Positions 17,415-27,247 are shown, counted from the stretch's first letter. The stretch: 64,000 nt of DNA from Candidatus Omnitrophota bacterium (GCA_016193195.1 JACPSQ010000086.1:18195-82194); one strand, 5' to 3'. Numbers and translations are program-made. The notes: generated from the letters alone by a model not told the origin.

Positions 17415-19450
17415 GATCCGTGATCTATTTGGCCGATTTGACGCATACCGGCCCCGTCATCTCTTCGAACGTCCATCCGCTGGCGGCCGGCTTGGTGGGC
17501 GCGTATGTGGTGGAGCGTTGTCCTAACAGGATCGAGGTCGAGCTGTTCAAGTATCCGCAGGATCTCTCGGCCGCGATGGCACGCCGACGCCCGCGGCTAG
17601 TTGGATTTTCGAATTATTCCTGGACCTGCAACCTCTCGTACGAGTATGCGCGGCAGATCAAACACGCCTATCCTGAGATCGTGATTGTTTTCGGGGGACC
17701 GAATTATGGCTTGAGAGAGCAAGAAATGCTGGCCTTTTGGCAGCGGTACCCCCTGATCGACTTCTATCTCGTGAAGGAAGGGGAGCTGCCGATGGTCGAA
17801 CTGCTGCACGGCCTTGAGGACTGCGGGTATGACCCCGCGGCGTTGAAGCGCTCCGGCAGATCCCTCCCGAACTGCCACTATCAGTGGCAGGGGACACTGG
17901 TGACCGGTGAGATCCTCCCCCGCCTCACTGAGCTCGAGCAACTCCCTTCGCCCTACCTCATGGGCCTGATGGACAAATTCTTTGACGGGGTCCTCTCCCC
18001 GATGATTCACACCACGCGCGGCTGTCCGTTTACCTGCACCTTCTGCAGTGAGGGGGCGACGTATTACAACAAGGTCGCGCAACGTGTCGGCATCGCCGAG
18101 GAGCTCGACTACATTGCCCAGCGGGTGGGCAGCGTGCCTGACCTCTACCTGACGGACGCCAATTTCGGGATGTATCAGCAGGATCGTGAAAAAGCCAAGA
18201 TCATCAGCTCGATTCAGCAGCGATACGGTTGGCCGAAGCGGCTCGTCGTCTCAACAGGGAAGAACCAGAAGGAGCGCGTCATCGAGGTGGCCTCGATGCT
18301 CAATGGGTCCCTGAACGTGGCCGCGTCCCTCCAATCCACCGACCCCACCGTCCTGCAGAATATTCAACGAGCCAACATCTCCTTGGACGCGCTCAACGTC
18401 ATGGCGAAGCAGACCACCGAGACGGGCGCCGATACCTACACCGAACTCATCTTGGGTCTTCCGGGAGACTCCAAACAGGCCCACACCAAATCGTTGCGAG
18501 ACGTGGTCGAAGCGGATTTGGGAATCGTGCGGATGTACCAACTGATTATGCTTCCGCAGACCGAGCTGAACACCCCTGAGACCCGCCAGCGGTATGCCAT
18601 GAAGACCAGGTTTCGGATCATGCCTCGATCCTTTGGACGCTACGACCTCCTGGGCAAGGCGATCCTTGCGGTGGAGTCCGAAGAAATCTGTGTGGAGAAC
18701 AGCACCCTGACGTTTGAGGACTACCTCGAGTGTCGGGAGCTGAACCTGACCGTCGAGATCCTCCATAACGGCAGAGTCTTCGTCGAGCTGCAGGGGTTGT
18801 GTAAGTGGCTGGGCTGCTCATGGTTTGATTTCCTCTTGCGCGTGCATCAGCAGCGACGATCCTCCCACGAGGCCCTGAGGCGGTTCTACGAGACCTTCCG
18901 TGAGGAAACCACCAAGCGGTTGTGGGCGACACGAGAGGAGCTGGAGGGGTACGTCAGTCAACACCTTGACGAGCTGCTGGGTCATGAGGAAAGCACCAAT
19001 GAGATGGCGACGTCGAAAGCGATCGCCTTTTTCCAATTGCAGGGGACGCTGCATGACGTTTTGTTTGAGGAGATGACCGCACTCCTCAACGAACGAGGGT
19101 GTCTTGATGAGGTGATGGGAGTGTACATCAGGGAATTGAGAGACTACAGTCAATGTCGAAAGGCCCGGCTGACCGAAGGGCGCGAATACCATGGGAGGTT
19201 CCATTTTGACTTCCCTGGAATCGGGGAGCATCACTACGCGGTGGACCCTCGGGACTATTTCCTCGAGGGGAGGACTGTTGAGCTGCGGTTCTGTCACAGC
19301 GCCAGGCAGCGCGAGATGATCCAGGGATATCTCCGACAGTATGGCAACACCCTTGACGGGATGGGGAGAATCTTGATGCGTGTCTGGCCGACCACACGTC
19401 TCTTCCGAGAAGTCCTCTGCCAGGAAGAGCACGCGCTGGCAGCCGCGTGA
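17411..19450 (+). CDS. B12-binding-type radical SAM protein
   Basis: 679 residues. The N-terminal ~130 residues form a Rossmann-like cobalamin-binding-type domain (VGFSNYSW, IVFGGPNYG), but I see no DxHxxG motif, so base-off B12 ligation is doubtful. The radical SAM cluster motif is C205-x3-C209-x2-C212 in TRGCPFTCTFCSEG. The C-terminal 250 residues are not a standard domain that I recognise. Such proteins perform C-methylation, dehydration or rearrangement. Being sandwiched between SDR genes suggests modification of the same sugar; the reaction is unknown. Confidence 0.75.
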   Translation: MRSVIYLADLTHTGPVISSNVHPLAAGLVGAYVVERCPNRIEVELFKYPQDLSAAMARRRPRLVGFSNYSWTCNLSYEYARQIKHAYPEIVIVFGGPNYGLREQEMLAFWQRYPLIDFYLVKEGELPMVELLHGLEDCGYDPAALKRSGRSLPNCHYQWQGTLVTGEILPRLTELEQLPSPYLMGLMDKFFDGVLSPMIHTTRGCPFTCTFCSEGATYYNKVAQRVGIAEELDYIAQRVGSVPDLYLTDANFGMYQQDREKAKIISSIQQRYGWPKRLVVSTGKNQKERVIEVASMLNGSLNVAASLQSTDPTVLQNIQRANISLDALNVMAKQTTETGADTYTELILGLPGDSKQAHTKSLRDVVEADLGIVRMYQLIMLPQTELNTPETRQRYAMKTRFRIMPRSFGRYDLLGKAILAVESEEICVENSTLTFEDYLECRELNLTVEILHNGRVFVELQGLCKWLGCSWFDFLLRVHQQRRSSHEALRRFYETFREETTKRLWATREELEGYVSQHLDELLGHEESTNEMATSKAIAFFQLQGTLHDVLFEEMTALLNERGCLDEVMGVYIRELRDYSQCRKARLTEGREYHGRFHFDFPGIGEHHYAVDPRDYFLEGRTVELRFCHSARQREMIQGYLRQYGNTLDGMGRILMRVWPTTRLFREVLCQEEHALAAA

Positions 19451-20256
19451 GGCCGTGCGGGACGATGGAAGGACGCGTGGCCCTCGTCACCGGGAGCAGC
19501 AAAGGAATCGGCAGGGCCATTGCCCGATCGCTCGCCCGGGGAGGAGCGAAGGTCGTCGTGACGGCGCGGGGCCCTGAGGCACTGGAGCAGGCGGCTCAGG
19601 AAGCCAACGGCTACGGCGGGAACGTGCTGCCGATTGCCGCGGACGCGACAGACCCGAACGCGGTCCGAGCCGTCGTCGAGTCGGCGGTGCGGCACTTCGG
19701 TGGGCTGGACATCTTGGTCAATAACGTGGGAGGCGCCAACCGCATTGCCGAGTTCGCGGAGTTGACGAAGGAGGACTGGATCCACACCTTTGAGCTCAAC
19801 GTCATGACGGTGGTGTACTTTGTCCAAGCGGCCCTTCCCTGGCTCCGAAAATCAGCAGGCGGTCGCATCATCAACATGGCCTCCATTACGGGCGTCGAAC
19901 CCAGCCAGCTCGCTCCACACTATGCGGCGAGCAAAGCCGCCATCATTAATCTGAGTAAACATCTCGCGAACCTGTGCGCTCCCAATGGCATCCTCGTCAA
20001 TGTGGTCTGTCCCGGTCAGGTGAGCTCCGAGGCCAGGCAGGGGTTGGCCGACTATGTGGCACGGACGCACAACATCCCCCTGGCGGACGCGCGCGTCCGC
20101 ATCGACGCGGAGGGAGCGTCAAGGATTCCTCTTGGCCGACTCGGTGTATGCGAAGACGTGGCTGAACTCGTGTCGTTTCTTGCTTCAGAGAAGGCCGGCT
20201 GGATCACCGGAGAGTGCTTTCATGTGGACGGAGGAAAACACCGCTCAGCATTCTGA
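19447..20256 (+). CDS. Classical SDR oxidoreductase
   Basis: 269 residues from the coupled GTG (GTGA with the upstream stop), or 263 from the ATG at 19465, which matches the usual family start better. It has TGSSKGIG for NAD(P) binding, NNVGG, and the catalytic YAASK. The C-terminal WITGECFHVDGG is standard for the family. It is one of several classical SDRs in this sugar block; the substrate is not readable. Confidence 0.8.
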   Translation: MRPCGTMEGRVALVTGSSKGIGRAIARSLARGGAKVVVTARGPEALEQAAQEANGYGGNVLPIAADATDPNAVRAVVESAVRHFGGLDILVNNVGGANRIAEFAELTKEDWIHTFELNVMTVVYFVQAALPWLRKSAGGRIINMASITGVEPSQLAPHYAASKAAIINLSKHLANLCAPNGILVNVVCPGQVSSEARQGLADYVARTHNIPLADARVRIDAEGASRIPLGRLGVCEDVAELVSFLASEKAGWITGECFHVDGGKHRSAF

Positions 20257-20269
20257 GCGGGAGGATCAC

Positions 20270-21493
20270 GTGGAACAGGTGAGCATCGAATCTATCACCC
20301 AGCGGGCGCAGCGCTGCGGCGTCTGCGGGGAGAGACCTGAGGCGGTCCTCGATCTGCCAGGCCTTCCTCTCACAGGTCTCTACGCAAAGGCGTTCAACAA
20401 CGAGTCTGTGGCAGGGATCGATCAGCACTTGGCCGTCTGCCCCTCCTGCGGTCACGGGCAACTGGTCTATCAGGTGCGTCCCTCGCTGCTCTACGGCGAG
20501 AGCTACAGCTTTCGAACCTCGGTGAGCGACACCGCGAAGCAAGGCACCGGCTTTTTTCTCTCGAAACTACGCGAGCTCAGCGCTGACAGGAGCTTTCATC
20601 GTGTCCTGGACGTAGGGTGTAACGATCTCCATCTCCTCCGGCAGCTTGATGGATGGGTGGAGTCACGGGTGGGGATCGATCCGGTATGGAATGCCGATGA
20701 GAAGCGCCAGGCCCAGCCGGATGAACGAGACGCTCGCATCAACGTCATCGGGGCAACAGTGGAGGAGGTCGACCTGCCTCAGGCCTTGGAGGCCCCACCC
20801 GATCTGGTGCTGTGTCGGCACACGCTGGAGCATATCGGGGACCCGCGCGCTGCGCTCTCAAAGTTGTTCGAGGCCTCCACGGAGGATGCCCTTTTTCTCT
20901 TCGAGGTACCTGGCTTCGAGGCCCTCGTCCGCCGGTTGCGATTCGATCACGTGTTCCATCAGCACGTGCAGTATTTTTCACTAAGCTCGTTCCAGAGGCT
21001 GCTGGGGGAGGTCGGCTTCCACTACCGGGCCCATTGGGTGAACTATCACGAGTGGGGAGCCCTGGTGATGGCATTTGTGAAACAGCGTGGAGGGGGACTG
21101 CGCCAGGCCGACGAGGCACCACCCGCGGTGACTCCGGCGTCAGTCCAGGCGGCCTACGAACTCTTCAGACGGCAGATGGCTTCGACGAATGAGGTACTCA
21201 GCACGTTTGAAGGCACCCGTGTCTACGGCTACGGCGCGGCGGCCATGTTGCCAATCTTAGCCTACCACCTTGGCAACGACCTCTCGCTGCTGACCGCGGT
21301 CCTGGACGATGATCCGACAAAGGATGGGCTGCACTATGGGAACCTGCCGTTGACGATCCGGTCGCCGTCTGGGGTAGCGGATCTCGAGGGCGCCTCGATC
21401 TTCCTGACGGCGCTAGACAACGTGAAGCCCATCCTCACCAAGTTGTTGGCGAGGCGTCCCAAGCACATCATCTATCCACTCCATCTGATCTGA
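20270..21493 (+). CDS. Sugar C-methyltransferase-type SAM protein
   Basis: 407 residues from a GTG preceded by a strong ribosome site GGGAGGA (20259-20265), which decides the start; the frame is open far upstream. A zinc ribbon (C16, C19, C57, C60) is followed by a class I SAM fold with DVGCND (114-119), then LEHIGDP and FEVPGFEAL. The C-terminal ~140 residues form a second Rossmann-like domain (YGYGAAAM). This layout (Methyltransf_13, SAM domain, Methyltransf_14) is that of TylC3-like sugar C-methyltransferases, which methylate a 3- or 4-keto-sugar carbon. It fits the dehydratase and SDR genes around it. Confidence 0.8.
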   Translation: MEQVSIESITQRAQRCGVCGERPEAVLDLPGLPLTGLYAKAFNNESVAGIDQHLAVCPSCGHGQLVYQVRPSLLYGESYSFRTSVSDTAKQGTGFFLSKLRELSADRSFHRVLDVGCNDLHLLRQLDGWVESRVGIDPVWNADEKRQAQPDERDARINVIGATVEEVDLPQALEAPPDLVLCRHTLEHIGDPRAALSKLFEASTEDALFLFEVPGFEALVRRLRFDHVFHQHVQYFSLSSFQRLLGEVGFHYRAHWVNYHEWGALVMAFVKQRGGGLRQADEAPPAVTPASVQAAYELFRRQMASTNEVLSTFEGTRVYGYGAAAMLPILAYHLGNDLSLLTAVLDDDPTKDGLHYGNLPLTIRSPSGVADLEGASIFLTALDNVKPILTKLLARRPKHIIYPLHLI

Positions 21494-21494
21494 T

Positions 21495-22277
21495 ATGGAC
21501 CTTGGCATTCGTGGACGACGGGCATTAGTGACAGGCGCGGGACGCGGCATCGGCCGCTCAATCGCCCTGTGCCTCGCCCGGGAAGGGGTGCGGGTGGTGG
21601 TCGTCTCGCGCCGTGCGAGGGATCTGAACACGCTCGTCGAGGACATGGGGGGAGCCCAGGCAGGGCATCTGAGCGTGCCGTTGGATTTGATGTCGACCGG
21701 AGCGCCCACGAGGTTGATGAAACGGTTGAAGGCGTTGGACGTTAGTCCCATTGACATCGTGATTCATAATCTTGGCGGTACCTTAGAGATCAGCGATCCG
21801 TTCTGCCCCGTCTCGGACTGGCGGAAGGTGTGGCGTTTCAACCTTGAGGTGGCCATCGACTTGAATGTGCGATTGCTCCCCTCGATGCGGCGGCGGCGGT
21901 GGGGACGGGTGGTGCATATCTCGTCGATTGCCTCCATGGAGAATCACGGGCCGGTGACGTACTGCGCCGTCAAGGCGGCCCTCACCGCCTACGCGAGAAG
22001 TTTAGGTCGTGTGCTGGCCTCTGAAGGGGTGGTCGTGACCGCGGTGCTCCCTGGAGCGATTTTCACCAAAGGCGGCTACTGGGATCTGGCGGCTCAAACG
22101 CGTCCTGATCACGTGAAGCAATACCTGCAAGAGCGCATGGCGAGTCACCGCTTTGGGCAGCCGGACGAAATCGGCAGCGCGGTGGCCTTTCTGTGCTCAG
22201 AGCAGGCGTCCTTCTTCATCGGCTCGATCGTCCCCATCGATGGCGGGCAGGGACGGGGGTATTTCGGGCAGTCATGA
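21495..22277 (+). CDS. Classical SDR oxidoreductase
   Basis: A 260-residue SDR: TGAGRGIG (14-21), NLGG in place of NNAG, the catalytic YCAVK, and FFIGSIVPIDGG near the end. It starts 1 nt after the methyltransferase stop and overlaps the split-transketolase gene by 4 nt, so it is probably the reductase acting just before or after the TPP step. Confidence 0.8.
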   Translation: MDLGIRGRRALVTGAGRGIGRSIALCLAREGVRVVVVSRRARDLNTLVEDMGGAQAGHLSVPLDLMSTGAPTRLMKRLKALDVSPIDIVIHNLGGTLEISDPFCPVSDWRKVWRFNLEVAIDLNVRLLPSMRRRRWGRVVHISSIASMENHGPVTYCAVKAALTAYARSLGRVLASEGVVVTAVLPGAIFTKGGYWDLAAQTRPDHVKQYLQERMASHRFGQPDEIGSAVAFLCSEQASFFIGSIVPIDGGQGRGYFGQS

Positions 22278-23059
22278 TGACGATGATGAATAACGACTTG
22301 CGCCGGAAAATCATCGACGTGGTCTACCGAGGAAAGGATGGGCACATCCCGAGCGCCTTCTCCATCGTGGATATCGTGGCGCTGTTGTATCGCGAATACC
22401 TGAAGGTGGATCCTCGCCATCCTCAGGATCCGAATCGAGATTACTTCATCTTGAGCAAAGGCCACGGGTGCGTTGCGCTCTATGTTGTGCTGGCGGAGCG
22501 CGGCTTCCTCAGCCAGCGCGATCTCGACGCCTTCTGCACGTCAGGCGGTATCCTCGGAGAGCATCCCGACTGCACGAAGGTGCCGGGGGTTGAAGCCTCA
22601 ACCGGTTCGCTCGGCCACGGTTTCCCATTTACCGTGGGTCTGGCATTGGGTCTTCGAATCCTCGGCATGACCAACCGGATCTTCGTCCTCGTCGGTGATG
22701 GGGAGTGCCACGAAGGGACGGTGTGGGAAGCGGCCAATGTGGCGAATAATCTTCAGCTTGGCAACCTGTGTGTGATCGTGGATTGGAATGGATCCGCCGC
22801 CCAGCTCATGCCGCGGGACGATCTGCCGGCCAAATGGAGGGCCTTTGGGTGGAAGACCCAGGTCGTTGACGGGCACTCCGCGCCGGAGTTAGGGGCAGCC
22901 TTCGACCGTATCGTGTTCCAGCCCGCGGGCACGCCGACGGTGGTCATCGCCAGGACGGTGAAGGGCAAGGGGGTCCCCATGCTCGAAGGTCACGGCGTGT
23001 GGCACCACCGCATTCCGACCGCGGAAGAACACCAACAGATGCGAGAGGTATTGGCCTGA
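22274..23059 (+). CDS. Split transketolase, N-terminal (TPP-binding) subunit, copy 1
   Basis: 261 residues. SKGHG (61-65), GSLGHG (111-116) and the TPP/Mg motif GDGE (141-144) through E147-G to N172 are all present. The start has repeated ATGs (MMTMM), so any of four could be used; 22274 overlaps the upstream stop. Split transketolases move a two-carbon ketol unit between sugars. The position inside a block of keto-sugar SDRs and methyltransferases, not beside pentose-phosphate genes, suggests a dedicated role in extending or branching a sugar. Confidence 0.85.
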   Translation: MMTMMNNDLRRKIIDVVYRGKDGHIPSAFSIVDIVALLYREYLKVDPRHPQDPNRDYFILSKGHGCVALYVVLAERGFLSQRDLDAFCTSGGILGEHPDCTKVPGVEASTGSLGHGFPFTVGLALGLRILGMTNRIFVLVGDGECHEGTVWEAANVANNLQLGNLCVIVDWNGSAAQLMPRDDLPAKWRAFGWKTQVVDGHSAPELGAAFDRIVFQPAGTPTVVIARTVKGKGVPMLEGHGVWHHRIPTAEEHQQMREVLA

Positions 23060-24021
23060 TGGGCGGCCCCAACGTGATGCGACAACAATTTGCCAACACC
23101 CTGCTGCAGGTGGGCCAGGAAGATCCCCGACTCGTCGTCCTCGTGGGTGACATCAGCCACTTCATCCTGCAGCCGTTCGCCCAGGCGTGCCCCGGGCGGT
23201 ACTACAACGTGGGCATCTGCGAACCGACCATCCTGAGTATGGCGGCGGGACTGGCAAAGACGGGGTTGTCTCCTGTCGTCCACACGATTGCGCCCTTCAT
23301 TGTGGAGCGTTCATTTGAACAAATCAAACTCGACTTCTGCTATCAACAGCTCGGCGGCACGCTGATCACCATTGGGAGCGCCTTTGACTACTCCAATCTC
23401 GGGTGCACCCACCATTGCTACGATGATTTCGCCTTGCTGAAGAGCCTCCCGAACACGCAGATTGTGTACCCCGCCAGCCCCGAGGAGTTTGATGCGCTCT
23501 TTCGCCAGACGTACCGGAGCGGCAAGGTCACCCTGGTTCGCATGCCGTCGCACACGCATGGGCAGATGTTTCGCCATGACGACATCCGCTTCGGCACTGG
23601 TGTGAGACTGACAGACGGCAGCGATCTCACACTGATCGCGATCGGACCCCAACTGCGCCATGCCCTTGCGGCTCGTGATGCCCTGGGCGAGAGGGGGTGG
23701 CAGACGGACATCCTCTATCTCCACACGATTCACCCGATTGACACGGAACTCATTCGGACCAGTGTCCGCAAGACGCGGCATGTCCTTGTCATCGAGGAGC
23801 ATACCTGGACCGGCGGCGTGGGATCAGAGGTGCTTCGGGCGACACGGGGCATCCCACGTGTGCAGCATGCCTTTCTTCATCTCCCGGAGGCGTTCATTCG
23901 GGACTATGGATCCTACGAAGAGCACTGTGAACGATTGGGTTTCAGCCGCCACGGCATCATCAAGACCGTCGAGAGGGAATTCAGGGCGAGTCCCGCCCTT
24001 GTCGCAGGGAGCCGAACATGA
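23059..24021 (+). CDS. Split transketolase, C-terminal subunit, copy 1
   Basis: 320 residues from the TGATG overlap at 23059. The pyrimidine-binding domain contains the essential E55 in GICEPTILSMAAGLA. The transketolase-C domain follows from about 195 (DLTLIAIG, then LHTIHPID). Together with the preceding subunit it makes a full-length transketolase-like heterodimer. Confidence 0.85.
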   Translation: MGGPNVMRQQFANTLLQVGQEDPRLVVLVGDISHFILQPFAQACPGRYYNVGICEPTILSMAAGLAKTGLSPVVHTIAPFIVERSFEQIKLDFCYQQLGGTLITIGSAFDYSNLGCTHHCYDDFALLKSLPNTQIVYPASPEEFDALFRQTYRSGKVTLVRMPSHTHGQMFRHDDIRFGTGVRLTDGSDLTLIAIGPQLRHALAARDALGERGWQTDILYLHTIHPIDTELIRTSVRKTRHVLVIEEHTWTGGVGSEVLRATRGIPRVQHAFLHLPEAFIRDYGSYEEHCERLGFSRHGIIKTVEREFRASPALVAGSRT

Positions 24022-24719
24022 GTCCGCGAGTGGCGAAAGAGGCGCAGAACCAAGTGCAATTGGACACCTACGAGGGGCAGGGACCGGTCCGGCTCGGACC
24101 GTGGACCAGCCATATCTGGCGCACCGATCCACGGCACCTCGGATTTCTCTTGGCCAGGTACAAGTTCACGGCCAAGATGCTGACCGGCAAGCGCGCCGTG
24201 CTGGAGATTGGCTGCGGGGATGGATTCGGGATGCCGGTCGTGCTCCAGACCGTTGAGACGATCCACGGCATTGATTTGGAGCCGGCCGTCGTGGAAGATG
24301 CGCAGGCGCGCTTTGCAGAAGAAGGCGAAACGCGATGCACCTTCGCGGTCCACGACATGACCGCCGAGCCGCTCGTGTCCCGATTTGATGCCGCGTATTC
24401 GTTGGATGTCATCGAGCATATCCCGCCGGCCTTGGAGGACCGCTTCCTAGCCAACGTCAGCCGCTCCCTCCGCGAGCACGGGATGTGCATCATGGGAACA
24501 CCGAACGTCGCAGCCAAGGAACATGCCAGCGAGGGGAGTCGAGCCGGTCATATCAACCTCCAGAGCGCCGAGACATTGAGGGACCTGCTGTTTCGCTACT
24601 TTCACCATGCGTTGATCTTTTCGATGAACGACGAGATCGTGCACACCGGCTTCTCCCCCATGGCGCACTACCTCATCGGGATCGGTATCGAGGTCAACGA
24701 GGAGGCCCTTCGAGGATGA
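24018..24719 (+). CDS. Class I SAM-dependent methyltransferase
   Basis: 233 residues with SAM motif I LEIGCGDGFG near 62-71, an acidic motif II (GIDLEP), and SLDVIEHIP as motif IV. The N-terminal 50 residues are specific to this protein. Likely an O- or N-methyltransferase on a sugar or glycan. It overlaps both neighbours by 4 nt. Confidence 0.75.
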   Translation: MSPRVAKEAQNQVQLDTYEGQGPVRLGPWTSHIWRTDPRHLGFLLARYKFTAKMLTGKRAVLEIGCGDGFGMPVVLQTVETIHGIDLEPAVVEDAQARFAEEGETRCTFAVHDMTAEPLVSRFDAAYSLDVIEHIPPALEDRFLANVSRSLREHGMCIMGTPNVAAKEHASEGSRAGHINLQSAETLRDLLFRYFHHALIFSMNDEIVHTGFSPMAHYLIGIGIEVNEEALRG

Positions 24720-26311
24720 TTGCCAAGGTGCTGATCGTCGTGCCGCCGCTGGTGAACAAGGACGAGGAGGGTGATGCCGCTCCGGATCGGCCGGATTTCG
24801 AGGCGTACCGGCTGGTGTCTCCGGTGGAGCCGACGAGTGTCGCCGCGGATTTGCTCCATCGGGGGTTTACGGTGAAGCTCTTCGACCTCGGCGCGTACAC
24901 GACCGGCCGGTTCGAGCGGTATGAGGCGTACCTGCGAGACGTCCAGCCCGATGCGGTCGTCCTGGTGCAGTCGATCCTCACCTTCGCCACCGCGCAGGAC
25001 TGGGACGGCAAGCGGGTTTTCGAGCTGGCCCGCCACGCGGTGCCCCATGTCCTGACGGTGCTCACAGGCGGCCAGGCGACCAACTATCCCGGCCGCGCCG
25101 TGGAAGCCCGTATCTGCGACTATTCCATCAAGGGGGAAGTGGATTTCGCGGTCGCGGAACTGTTGACGACGCTGAACCAGGGGGGCGATCCCTCCGGTGT
25201 CCGCGGCGTGGCGTTCCGCACGACCTCCGGCGAGGTCTTCGTATCCGAGGGCTATCCGGTCGTCGATGTCTTACAGCTGCGGCTTCCCGCCTACCACGTG
25301 CTTGATGCCGATCAGCACCTCCAGTATACCCAGACGTTGGAACGCGCCAAGATCCGCTTTCCGGAGAAAAGCCGGCGGTATCGGGACATCATGACCTCGC
25401 GCGGCTGTGTCTTGCGTTGCTCATTCTGCTGCGTCGCCCATCTGCGAGGCGAACGACAGAAATACCGCCGCAAACCGCTCGACCTCGTCATGGCGGAGAT
25501 CGAGCAGGCGCTCGAGGGCGGGATCGAGGAGATTCATTTTTTTGACGACCTCTTCGTACAGAACGAGGCGCAGATCCTGGAGTTCACCGATGAGCTGCGC
25601 CGCCGCCGCCTCACCTTCCATTGGTTCGTCGCCCAGGGCCAGCCGTTGTGGCCGCTGACTCGCGATGCGCTGGCGGCGATGAAGGAAACCGGGATGTACC
25701 GGATCATCTGCCCGCTGGAATCCGGCAGCAATCGGGTGCTGAAGGAAGTGGTGGGTAAGGTCTACTCGAGAGCGGAGCACCACCATAACGTGGTGCGATG
25801 GGCCCACGAGCTGGGCCTCGAGATCATCGGGATGTTCGTCGTCGGGATGCCGGGGGAGAAGCGACACGAGATCTTGGAGACCGTGCGCTTCGCCGAGGCG
25901 CACCCGGAGATCGACTACTCCGTGTTTTCGATCGCCACCCCCATGGTCGGGACGCGCCTCATGCGGCAGGTGATGCGGGAGGGCCGGCTCGATGATCAAG
26001 ACAAGATCAACCGGGTCATCAAACGCACGGTGGCGTTGTATGAGACGGAGGAGTTTAAGGCGTATGAGATGGGCGTCATCCGGGCGTTCGACTGGGACCG
26101 GATCAACTTCCCCACCCTGGAGCGCCAGATGAAGTACACCCGCATGGTGGGGATCACGCTCGAGCAACTGGACATCGTGCGGGAATACTCCAAGAAGACG
26201 TTCTACCGCTTCTTCCCGGATTACGACGGGCCGCTCTCCTTTAAGGAGCTGTACGAGCAGCCAGACCTGTTTAAGGAACTGGAGCCGCTCATCCCATCAA
26301 CCTTGTACTGA
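24716..26311 (+). CDS. B12-binding radical SAM protein
   Basis: 531 residues. A B12-binding-type Rossmann domain (about 35-150: VEPTSVAADLLHRGF, VLTGGQATNYP) precedes the radical SAM barrel with C231-x3-C235-x2-C238 in SRGCVLRCSFCCV. HFFDDLFVQN and PLESGSNRVLKEV are typical of this superfamily. Methyl transfer to an unactivated carbon, or a radical dehydration/epimerisation, are the usual outcomes. The ATG at 24716 overlaps the methyltransferase stop and is preferred to upstream in-frame starts inside that gene. Confidence 0.8.
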   Translation: MIAKVLIVVPPLVNKDEEGDAAPDRPDFEAYRLVSPVEPTSVAADLLHRGFTVKLFDLGAYTTGRFERYEAYLRDVQPDAVVLVQSILTFATAQDWDGKRVFELARHAVPHVLTVLTGGQATNYPGRAVEARICDYSIKGEVDFAVAELLTTLNQGGDPSGVRGVAFRTTSGEVFVSEGYPVVDVLQLRLPAYHVLDADQHLQYTQTLERAKIRFPEKSRRYRDIMTSRGCVLRCSFCCVAHLRGERQKYRRKPLDLVMAEIEQALEGGIEEIHFFDDLFVQNEAQILEFTDELRRRRLTFHWFVAQGQPLWPLTRDALAAMKETGMYRIICPLESGSNRVLKEVVGKVYSRAEHHHNVVRWAHELGLEIIGMFVVGMPGEKRHEILETVRFAEAHPEIDYSVFSIATPMVGTRLMRQVMREGRLDDQDKINRVIKRTVALYETEEFKAYEMGVIRAFDWDRINFPTLERQMKYTRMVGITLEQLDIVREYSKKTFYRFFPDYDGPLSFKELYEQPDLFKELEPLIPSTLY

Positions 26312-27247
26312 ATGCTGCTCATCGTGGGCTCTGGGGGGTTGTTGGGATCGCATGTGGCGGCCTATTTCCTGCAGGCAGGGATGCCGGTGGTCTGCGCCTC
26401 GCACAAGCCTGGCGCGGACCTCAAACTGGATCTTGCGCAGCCGCTCGGCGACTTCGCCAAGCAGCTGCCGAAGGGGATTACGCACGTGTTTGTATGCAGC
26501 AGTATCACAAGCCTCGATGCCTGTGCGCGCGACCCGGAGACGACCAGGCGATTCAACGTGACGCACACCATCGCGTTGCTGGAGCAGCTGCTGGCGAAGG
26601 GCATCCGGCCGATCTTCTGCTCGTCTGACCTCGTCTTCAAGGGGGACCGCGGGAACTATCGCGAAGATGATCCCCGGGAGCCGACAACCGAGTACGGCCG
26701 CCAGAAGCATACGGTGGAGGAATTCCTCCTCGGCCAAGCCCAGAGGTCTCTCATCATCCGGATGAGCAAGCTCTACAGCCTGGCTCCCGACGATCCCTCG
26801 CCGATCGGGCAGATGCTCACCGCCCTGAAGCGTGGGCAGTGCGTGCGCGGTGCAGACGATCAGACAATCTGTCCCACGTGCGTGGAGGATATCCCGAAGG
26901 CGCTGCATGCCTTGCTGAACCTCCGTGCCACCGGGGTCTACCATGTCGCTTCGTCGCAGCGGGACACGCGCTACACCCTGGCACGGCGCCTGGCGGCTGC
27001 CATTGGACGGGAGAGACTCGTGCAGCGGTGCTCCATCCGAGACTTCACCTTCGTGGAGCCACGGCCAACCGACAATTCGTTGGACGTCAGCAGGTTCCTG
27101 TCCGCGACACCATGTCGATTCACCACGCTCGATGAGCGTCTCCCTGAGATCTTGCGCAGGCGGGGTACCATTGACACGTCAGGAGGACTCGATGGGCAAG
27201 GAAATCAATCTGCTCGACCGGTACCCGCGCTTCAAACGGCCCCTTGA
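26312..27247 (+). CDS. RmlD-like sugar reductase (SDR)
   Basis: 311 residues with GSGGLLGSH (6-14), the early glycine motif of RmlD-type dTDP-4-keto-rhamnose reductases, and a catalytic YGRQK. The body ends normally near residue 290; the last 20 or so residues are G/Q/P-rich and lie over the start and ribosome site of the next gene (56-nt overlap). It would reduce a 4-keto-sugar nucleotide. Confidence 0.75.
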   Translation: MLLIVGSGGLLGSHVAAYFLQAGMPVVCASHKPGADLKLDLAQPLGDFAKQLPKGITHVFVCSSITSLDACARDPETTRRFNVTHTIALLEQLLAKGIRPIFCSSDLVFKGDRGNYREDDPREPTTEYGRQKHTVEEFLLGQAQRSLIIRMSKLYSLAPDDPSPIGQMLTALKRGQCVRGADDQTICPTCVEDIPKALHALLNLRATGVYHVASSQRDTRYTLARRLAAAIGRERLVQRCSIRDFTFVEPRPTDNSLDVSRFLSATPCRFTTLDERLPEILRRRGTIDTSGGLDGQGNQSARPVPALQTAP

